DNA of 64,000 nt from the NCBI GenBank assembly GCA_000711775.1, contig ARYC01001838.1, positions 1 through 64,000 on the forward strand. Direction: 5' to 3'. The stretch comes from Oxytricha trifallax. Taxonomy: Eukaryota; Ciliophora; Spirotrichea; Sporadotrichida; Oxytrichidae. The stretch's first letter is position 1. Each line of letters begins with the position of its first letter. Below, one piece after another: positions 56,001 through 64,000 of this stretch. Both the position numbers and the translations under genes were made by a program. Below the pieces are notes generated by a model. That model was not told the origin of the DNA. It made no database searches and was given only the letters and a program-made list of their open reading frames with translations.

Positions 56001-59000
56001 TATCTAATTAAATAGTTAAACTAATAAACACATTTTATGACCTTGTTTATTTATTTAATTATGATTTGATCAAACTTTTAATACTAAAATAATAAATATA
56101 ATTAAAGATTAAACAGTAAACAGTTTAAACACATAGCTAGAATCCTGTTTACTTTCTCCCAAATTTGATTTATATTACTCTCAAATACTTGGCTGTTAAT
56201 ATTCAAATGCTTTAACGTTATGTATTTATTTTCATAATTTCCCAATTCACTTGTATTTTAGTAATATAATATTATAATCAATTATAAATAAAATAAATTT
56301 AGTTAAATTGGACACTAAATAATAAATTAAATTTGAAAATCTTGCCATAATCTCCCTAATAAATCATAAAATTTATTAATTACTTTTAATGATAAAGTGC
56401 TTTATCAAATCAATTTACAAATAATTTATTTTTTAAACATAAATTTAATCAGTAGTTATGATTAAGTTATAAAATTTAAATTTCTTTTAAAAAGCAGAGA
56501 AAAAAATATATGAGAATTAAATAGAACAATAGTAATTAATTGACAAATTTTGACAATTACATAAGGAATTAGTTTTGAAATCTTTTTATCATAAATAAAA
56601 TAATAACATTTATATTTATTCATAAAAAAATATTAATTACTTATATTAGTAAGTATAATTAAGATATTTAAAAAAAAATGTATAGCCTCCAAAGACCAGT
56701 CCTTGTTCACTTAAGATAAAGCTTACAGTGGGTCCTTAGTTATCGCATAATTCATGAAATTAAGATGCTGTAAACCCATTATGTTAATTAATACAAATTA
56801 TTTAATGAAATCTTATTAATTTTTAGGATAAATATAAGATTAAATTTTACAAATTTTTATTAATTTTTGTTTTAATTGTATCATTATAAATATAACCATG
56901 AGTAGATCCTCTGAACAATAGCTTGAACTTATTGGGTATACAAAAAGTATTTTAGTTTATTGACCTTTTAAGTTATGGTAAATAATTAGAATAACTATTT
57001 CTACACCCAAACTTCTTATCAATACCACCCTTAATAGTATATTAAATATTTTGATTTAATGAGTTGTGACTTGAGCAAACTTGAATCAGTTTTATTAATT
57101 TCTTGTTACACTAAGTTATAAAACTGTAACTTATTAGGATCTGAAGGTATTTCTTGTGCGATATCTTCAGACTTATCTTAAGCAAGTTAAGAGACAAAAG
57201 CTTCATTTTATTTTAAATCATTGACATCGTTTTGTAATTATGAGTTACTATGAGCAATATTGTTAAATTAATTGATTCATTAAATAACTATATTGATATT
57301 TTTAATCATTTATATTTTATATGATCAATATTAATGCTTTCAATATTTGTATTCAATTTCTCTTAGAATTACCATTAAAATGTATTTATATTTTATTCAT
57401 ATTTATAAATTAAATTATCTTATTTGTAAGAAATTAAAATTATTCTGGAGATTTAGAGATATATAAATAATTAGTGTTTAATTATTTTTTTAAATAAATT
57501 TTTTAAATATATCCAATTATGAATGGCTTCAAAGCATATTAAACTTAAATTTAAAAAGCATATGAACCTAAACTAAAATACAAATATTCAAAGAAGATGT
57601 ATTTATTATGAATGCCTTCCGTTACATCCTAATTATAAATTTAACAATATAAATTAATATTTACTACAGTTAAATCATCAAAATTCATATTTTTATAGTA
57701 TATAATTTGAATGAAAAAAATTGCAATCTTTATTATTAAATTAAAAAATGCGAGATTTAAAGTAAGAAGGTAACTTATATTGATTTATAAACAATTTATT
57801 ATTAAGCCTTACTTTATTTTTTTTTTAAAAACTTATTATAAATCTACTATTTTAATCACATATAATCAATCTATTTAATATAAATAGAATTCCAATAGCA
57901 GTATTGCTTAGTGACTTATTTGATCTTATGATTGCTGTTTAATTGAGTCTGTCTTTGTGTGAATCTCAGCAATTTAATCATTCAAAAGCTTAAGATCAAT
58001 CTGTAAGTTGCCTTTAATTTCTTGCACTTACTCGACTAGTTAAGCATATTTTTAATTAATCGCCAGTAGCTTTTAGTTGATCTCATTCAAAACATAATAA
58101 ATATTATTATAAATATTTATAGGCATTCCAAATACTGTAAACAAGGAATTTAATTTTGAGAGCATAATTTTTTATATATAATAAAAAGTTTTAATTTAGA
58201 AAGCTTTAATTTTTTAAAATCATCAATAATTTATGTACTATTAAAAGATTGATTTATTAATAGAAACAACCTAACCTAGTTTATCTCATACAAACCATAT
58301 TAATTATAATTGTAAAGTAAGCTGAATATTTTTTCATTTAACAATTCTATAATTATTTTTATATTTTCTTAAACTCATTAATTTTAGAAAATTTTTAATA
58401 AACCTTCTTCTTAGATCTTTTATATATTCCTTCATTATTTATGCATCAATATAGATGGGCAACTTAAATTTACTTTAAGAGCAAGGAGGGAAAGTTAATT
58501 AGAAAAAGGTTTCAATATTTTCTTGTCACATAATTTGAAATAATATATCTTCTTATTAAAATAATAAATTATTTCAAAAATTATTTGAATAGTATTAATA
58601 AATTATTGCTACACATAAATGATTTGAGAAAATTAAATCAAAATTAATATTTTATAAGTATAATTAGAGGCAGTTAACTTTCTGGAAACCTGGCAAATGT
58701 GGTTCTCGATCGAGGGAGAATTAGAAATTAGCTGCACTTTTCTATTGAAGGAAGTATTTTATCGCATTCCATAAAGTGAGATAAATCCACTTTGATTTTG
58801 GTAGATTTGATAATATTCAATTTGTAACAAAAAATCAAAGTGGATTTATCTCACTTTATGGAATGCGATAAAATACTTCCTTCAATAGAAAAGTGCAGCT
58901 AATTTCTAATTCTCCCTCGATCGAGAACCACATTTGCCAGGTTTCCAAAAAGTTAACTGCCTCTAATTATACTAATTAATTATTAATTTTGATTTAATTT

Positions 59001-61050
59001 TCTCAAATCATTTATGTGTAGCAAAAATCCTATTTTAATTCAACTTTAATATAGGTTCTTCATTAAATAGCAATAATATATTTGGAATATACAAATTCTT
59101 AAAAAAGTAGCTTGTTTCAAAGGAGGATATTTAAATTATTAATTTATACAAACATTTTATTGTAAACTAGTAATTTAAGACCTTTTTTGTTTTTATTTAT
59201 CTAAATTAAAATAATTATGCTAAGAATTAGATCTTAGAGAATAGCCAATATTAATATATCCATTTAATTAATGTTTAATTGGATTTTATCAGAAAACTTA
59301 TTTCAAACTTTTCTCTTTTTTTATGAATAAATTCTTTAATCAAACCAATAAGATTTTGGGGTTTATTTTCTTTAACTACTTCCTTAAATCTTTTATCGAA
59401 GTAATTAATTAAATGATAAATATAAGTCAGATTTGATCTCTTCCTTGTACTTTAATAAATTAAATTATAAATCATATCTGTTGGAGTTGCCTTGCTATTT
59501 CAGACTACATGTCATTAATTCTTAGATTAATTTAATCAGTTAATATCTTTTCTTTCTTAATTAAAGCGTTCTCAAATGCTTCCAATGTTTGTTTAAACTC
59601 TTCTCTAAGAATTGATTAAGATTCATTTATCATTTGTTTAATATCGTTCTGAGTTAGTTCATTCGAAATATTTCCTGCAGCAATTTAAACAATATATAGT
59701 TTAATTAATTTAATAAATTGGCTACTCATAGACGTTTGGATTTTTCTAAAAGATTTAAGGGTCATTTTAAGGTTCTCCAAGGCAAGTAGGCAAGTCAATT
59801 TAATAAAAAGTAATTTAATAATTTTGATTCTTTCTTCTTCATCGACAAGATACCCAAGCATTAATTAATATTTTATTTTAAATTCTCTAAATCTTACTGA
59901 TCATTGTTTTAAAGTGAGATGAGTTAATTTGAATCTCATTGTAAGCATACTTATCTAACTTTGATTTCATTTATAAAACATAAACTATAAATTCAAGTTG
60001 TGGGTTGAGTATTCATCAATCAAATTTTTCACATTTTCCGTGTATGTTACGAATTTTGACTGCTTAAGGTCAATTATATTATGATCTTTGTGGGTGCCTA
60101 TCTCGCATTCTATGCACACTGGAGTCTCACACTTTAAGCAGTATTTATAATATATCATGCAAATAAAATATTTATTTCCAATAAATTTAGCAATTATAAA
60201 ATAATATGATGTGATAAAGCTATTAAAATTCTATTTTTCCTTTAAATCTATTTTAAAATATTCATTTTTATTCTTTTTAAATATAATGATTTAAATTTGT
60301 ACTCTTACTACTATAATACAAAAATGTGTATTTTTTTGTTAAAGAAATTTTATTATGATTTATTAGTAAATAAACTTTAATTTAGAAAATAAATACAACA
60401 TCTGTATTAATTTTGACATATCTTTTTTATTGATATATTTATATAATTTTTTAACAATAAAAAAAAAATTTTACAATATAAAATCTCTATAAAAAGTAAT
60501 ACCAAAATGCAAATATGTTCATATTTTATTAATGTGTATATATATATATATGATCCTTAAATTTATAAATTTAATTAAAGTATTTAGCTGTAGTTTTAGA
60601 TTGATGTTCATCACAAATGATTGTGAGTTAGTCAAGTTATATGAGATACTTCATGATCTTTGGGCTTTCTTTCATCTCTTCTGGTTAATAAATAATAGAA
60701 TTAATAAAATAAATTAGGTTGAGTAAGTAAAATTATAATTATAATATTATTTAGAGTACTTACAATCTCACATTCTGGACAAGTAGCTTGTCTTTCCTGA
60801 TTTCCTTAGATTAAATTCTGAATGCATTGCAAACAATAGGTACAGCCACACATTAAATTTTTTTAAATATATATAGATTATTCTTTTAATTTACTATAAT
60901 AGTATAGCAAAAGCTTTGCATTAAACGAAATATTAGTGTATAAATTACAATACACTCGTTAAGGAAAATAGGTTTTCTATTAGTCAAATTAATAATTAAT
61001 AAATTTATTAAATTGTAAAAGTGTTTGCATTTATCACATTTCTCAGCCAT
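53017..61050 (-). CDS. RING/B-box/coiled-coil/TLDc protein gene, paralogue 3
   Basis: The start is ATG at 61050 and the stop is TGA at 53017-53019 after VLEIEVYSLL. The RING finger, the intron at 60681-60759, the B-box split by an IES at 60148-60586, the coiled coil near 59600 and 58000, and the TLDc pieces near 56890 (KFKLLFRGSTHG) and 56720 (LCDNQGPTVSFIL) all match paralogues 1 and 2. The C-terminal segment at 53017-53344 is more diverged in its DNCDE region and has extra Cys residues. The start lies 12.0 kb from that of paralogue 2. A helix near 59330 (KENKPQNLIGLIKEFIHKKR) is clearest in this copy. Confidence 0.85.
54282..54555. repeat. Left terminal inverted repeat of the virus-like element
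   Basis: It begins ATTATATTATTACTAAAATA and is the inverted counterpart of 55997-56270, with scattered differences. It is AT-rich and its inner edge abuts the helicase coding region. Confidence 0.8.
55997..56270. repeat. Right terminal inverted repeat of the virus-like element
   Basis: It ends TTGTATTTTAGTAATATAAT and is the inverted counterpart of 54282-54555, about 274 bp long. Confidence 0.8.
58606..59025. mobile_element. Near-perfect hairpin (MITE) in paralogue 3
   Basis: Arms of about 194 bp (58606-58799 and 58831-59025) surround a loop of about 31 bases. They include GGCAGTTAACTTTCTGGAAA and TATTTTATCGCATTCC. It is the best-preserved member of the hairpin MITE family. It lies in non-coding DNA of paralogue 3. 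Paralogue 2 lacks it at the matching place near 47165. Confidence 0.85.
60148..60586 (-). other. 439-bp IES in the B-box, paralogue 3, pointer AGTATTTA
   Basis: AGTATTTA is at 60140-60147 and 60579-60586. Keeping one copy reads TAKYCLKCE in frame. This pointer is one base shorter than that of paralogue 2. Confidence 0.85.
60681..60759 (-). other. Intron (79 nt) between RING and B-box, paralogue 3
   Basis: The intron has a GTACTC donor and TTAACCAG acceptor; joining reads EIVKEMKES. Position and splice sites match those of paralogues 1 and 2. Confidence 0.75.
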
Positions 61051-62768
61051 CTTTAAATATTTTGTGCAAGAAGATTTGTTGCTCTATTAAGTAATATTAG
61101 ATAGATCAATAGTTAATAACAGTTATACCTTACTTCTGAATAGTATTTAACTTAATTAGTTTTCTCCTTAAATTTCACGATTACATACTTAAAAAAATAT
61201 AAAATATTACATTTCTGCTTTATTTTAAAATAAAAACTCATATTAGATTCAATTTACTTAATTTTATTTTATTAAATAATACAAAACAAAAAGTAAGTTA
61301 GAAACTTAAAAGAATTAACTATGTTTAAATTAAAATCAAATGCTTATTGATCAGAAATTTATATTGGTTGGTTTTTATAATTTTCAATATTATAATTAAA
61401 ACAATAAAAATAATAGGATATATTATGAAATGTTTGAGCTTGCTGACAATATATTAGAATATAATAATTTTATTAATGCCTTAAATTTTAAAATATAACA
61501 AGACAAAAAAAAGCATTGTAAAATTAATTTCAAAAAGATGAGTATATTTTCTAAATAAAAGCAATATTACATTTATAAAGATTTACTATTGAAATTTAGA
61601 TTCAAGCATTATAATATATTAACAATAATAAAATGTCTCATTTCTAAATAGGCTATATTCTTAAATTATTCTAATAATAATTCCTTTATATGATAATAAT
61701 AATGAAAATATACTTTCATCAGGTTGTAATTTTAAATATCTAAAATGAATATTTAAAATTATAAATTTCAAATAGTTTTATAAAATATAATAAATTATAA
61801 TTAATTTTAATTTTGATATTTAAATAATGAAATATTGTAAACCAAGTATTTTCAATATGATAATCATAAACATCTTAGATTACATGTTTAACTTCCAATA
61901 AAAGGTTACTTGCATTTATAATGATACTTCTTATTTAAGCGCCAAGAATTTATTATAAATATATAATTCTAATAACATTATAGATTGCAATAATTTATAA
62001 AATGATATGTAATCTATTACAAATTTTCTCTTATTCACAGTATTTGTTTAAACAGATTTAGTATTTAGGATCACATGAATTCAAAGAATTAGGTAAAATG
62101 GAGAATACTAAACTTATCCTATACAAATGTCAAAAATAATTATATCAATAATAAATAATTTTGTTTTTAATTTAAAATTTTGCAAATCCTCGTTTAACTT
62201 CAAAAGATCTATTGAATATATACTTTCAAAATAAATAGTTAAAAATTAAAAATATAGAAATATGTGAATAACTCCATCAGTTTATATAAAAAAAGTATTT
62301 ACAAGGGTTATTCTTTTTCCTTTATTTATTTAAAGTTATTTAAAATAAAATATATGAATACTTTATAAAAGTAGATTAATTTTTTTTCTCAAAACATAGT
62401 GTTGATTTAGAAAGAATACTACCCTCAATTTCATTTTTATAATATAAAAAAGTTAAGGTTTCCATAAAGTAAACTCTTAACCTTGAAAAAGATAAAATTC
62501 TTATTAGAAAGAAATTAATTTTTATTTAAAAGCAAATGCTACTATAAAATGCATATTCTTTGTAGATATATTAAAAATATTTTTCAAACAATTATTATTT
62601 AATTAAGAATTAAGAATTTTCCTCTATATCATTTAATGTAGTCTTGATTCAAATTAAAAATAGTGATATGAAAATATATATTTATAAATATCGAAATAAA
62701 CTTAAGCATTTGAAATTTGTAAATAAACTAAAGAAAATATTAAAATTCTCTATACAAATAATTATAAA
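61051..62768. other. Spacer between paralogues 3 and 4, AT-rich
   Basis: This spacer is 1.7 kb, against 3.5 and 4.0 kb for the other two. It shows no hairpin MITE, no TIR element and no coding, so it may be nearer the ancestral spacer, or shortened. Confidence 0.45.
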
Positions 62769-64000
62769 TCATACTAGCTAATAAACTTCAATTTCCAAAA
62801 CTTTGAATATTAATTATCCAGCTAGATATTAATAAGCTTCATTTGATCTCCTCTCAAATTCCTTAGGTAGTTCATAGGTGCCTCCTAAGCTACACCAGCT
62901 AAAGCAATTCTTATCACAATTGTCAACAATATGAATATCATGGCCATTTCCGAATCTACACATTCTATTCTTGTTATGTCCAACTGCTGCATATTTATTC
63001 CTGCATTGAAAATCCTTAAAACTTTTATTATTTTCAAATATCAATAATATAATTTGAGAAATATGATTGTAGCTAGTTCAAAATATAAATTGAATTATGG
63101 TAAAATGCAAGTCTCTTTAGTTTCAATATTTTATAATCTTTAAATTAGTATTCAACTTTTAAGCGTAAATGTTCTATGAACATTTTTATTATGTTAATTG
63201 ATGATGGTAACTAGTGAACCTTAATATCTTAACTTTTTTGATAATTGTATGCTAAATTAGTATTAGATTTTACAATTTAAATTCAAGATAGTGTAATTAT
63301 TTAGGTTCAAAAACATAAGAGTGATTATTTATAAAAGATTAGTATTAATTTTAATTTGAAATTTAGGTTTGGCCTTGTTAGGCTAAATAAGAAATGTACC
63401 ATTTATTATTCCTAAATAGAAATTTGAATATAGCAGTTTAAAAATCATTAAAAGCATTAGAAAAAAATTCTAAATATTTTATATGAAACTTTATTCTCTC
63501 CTAATTCCAATTTAATAAGCAAATATAATTTAATTTTAATGCTTTGATTATTTATGTATAGATCTCTTGCTTAAATTAAAAAGAAATGCACTATCGTCTT
63601 TAAGATATTTACTGTTTTCAGACGATGTCCAAGGAATAGATGTAATAAATGTAATTATTTATAAATTTTATCATTAATTATTTATATTATGCTAAAATAT
63701 AATTATTGTTGAGGATAAAATGCAAAACAATGGTAGATTAATAGGATAATGTAGAATAATTTAAAATTAAAATCGAGTTTTTTAACCCAAAATTAATTTA
63801 GCAGTAAATTTTGTATTGAAAATGTGTTGTATAACATATTATTTCCAGATATTTTTTTCTGAATAAGATAAGAAGTTATATTGAAACAAAAAATTAAGGT
63901 AAATATTTTAAAATAATTTAATAGACTCATTTTATTTTAATCAAACATACTTATTAGTTTAAGAAGAATGTAAATAGGATTAATAATTAAAATTTTCTTT
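62769..64000 (-). CDS. RING/B-box/coiled-coil/TLDc gene, paralogue 4, C-terminal part only
   Basis: The stop TGA is at 62769-62771 after VLEIEVYQLV. The TLDc end lies at about 63013-62769 (CRNKYAAVGHNKNRMCRFG, GNGHDIHIVDNCDKN, CSLGGTYELP). The preceding piece at about 63640-63550 reads SIPWTSSENSKYLKDDSAF and LFNLSKRSIHKQ. The two pieces are separated by a ~535-bp IES absent from paralogues 1-3, where RSIHKQYR is continuous. Joining at AAT gives IHKQCRNKY in frame. The rest of the gene, including RING and B-box, would lie beyond the window, so the domain plan is inferred from its sisters. Confidence 0.8.
63014..63548 (-). other. IES unique to paralogue 4 within the TLDc domain
   Basis: The coding edges RSIHKQ (near 63550) and CRNKYAAVGH (near 63010) are contiguous in paralogues 1-3. 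A minimal AAT repeat at both edges restores the frame. The interior is AT-rich with no recognisable content. Confidence 0.65.

Larger units (their letters stand above)
54282..56270 (-). mobile_element. Virus-like fossil: Rep/NS1-like SF3 helicase element with 274-bp TIRs
   Basis: Long terminal inverted repeats (54282-54555 and 55997-56270) bound a 2-kb element whose minus strand encodes one protein. Visible parts are an unassigned N-terminal half, a Walker A motif (GPTNTGKTT) and, after it, a segment with VITINELP followed by FMERI. This is the order of a superfamily-3 helicase such as the Rep/NS1 proteins of parvoviruses and related small DNA replicons. No HUH endonuclease motif and no capsid gene were recognised. 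The coding region is broken, with roughly a handful of interruptions. It is inserted in older IES DNA also present, without the element, in paralogue 2. TIRs that still match closely suggest a moderate to young age. Confidence 0.7.
53345..56682 (-). other. IES inside the TLDc domain, paralogue 3 (3.34 kb)
   Basis: The pointer ATGTA (TACAT on the coding strand) is at 53340-53344 and 56678-56682. Joining gives GGYTSLPWTS in frame. The IES contains the virus-like element at 54282-56270 inserted into older IES DNA that is shared with paralogue 2. Confidence 0.75.

Noticed and set aside
59345-59365. A GATTTTGGGGTTT stretch as a TBE tip
   Set aside because: On the minus strand it codes for KENKPQNLIG in the coiled-coil region and is conserved as coding in paralogues; no TIR partner was found.

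Overview
This window looks like germline (micronuclear) DNA of a ciliate, most likely a hypotrich of the Oxytricha/Stylonychia kind. Three things in the sequence support this. (1) Recognisable protein segments read openly only if TAA and TAG are glutamine; TGA ends the genes. (2) Genes are cut into short coding segments (MDS-like). The sequences between them (IES-like) start and end with 3-10 bp direct repeats (pointers), and removing one repeat plus the spacer restores the frame. True GT..AG introns also occur. (3) Several decayed transposons end in C4A4/G4T4 telomere-like tips, as hypotrich TBE elements do. The species is inferred, not proven, and most segment edges are accurate only to a few bases.

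Layout. 1-2.4 kb: the end of a TBE transposon with a recognisable DDE transposase, then an unusually GC-rich island with two or three minus-strand genes. 2.9-8 kb: a TBE-like element and kinase gene copy A, which is cut by a near-perfect palindrome with 485-bp arms. 9-10.5 kb: two unidentified genes separated by a C-rich foldback element. 12-21.3 kb: segments of a helical, possibly HEAT/ARM-like protein, interrupted by another TBE-like element. 21.6-24.5 kb: kinase gene copy B. 24.8-26.1 kb: an unidentified gene. 26.9-28.1 kb: a fourth TBE-like element.

29.4-64 kb is a tandem array of at least four minus-strand paralogues, spaced 11.7-12 kb apart at their starts. Each complete copy encodes RING finger, B-box, long coiled coil and a C-terminal TLDc domain, that is, a TRIM-like probable ubiquitin ligase with a TLDc tail. 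The array lets homologous IESs be compared. Pointers have slid by a few bases between copies, and the IES inside the TLDc domain has grown from 0.8 to 2.6 to 3.3 kb by nested insertions. Insertions with empty sites in a sister repeat include a 462-bp TIR element carrying an Hsp70-like fragment, a 1.1-kb TIR element with an unrecognised ORF, and a 2-kb element with 274-bp terminal inverted repeats and a Rep/NS1-like superfamily-3 helicase. That last element is a broken virus-like fossil.

The window is also rich in large foldback elements of at least four families. Long stretches between genes are AT-rich with no recognisable content. No rRNA, tRNA or CRISPR was seen.
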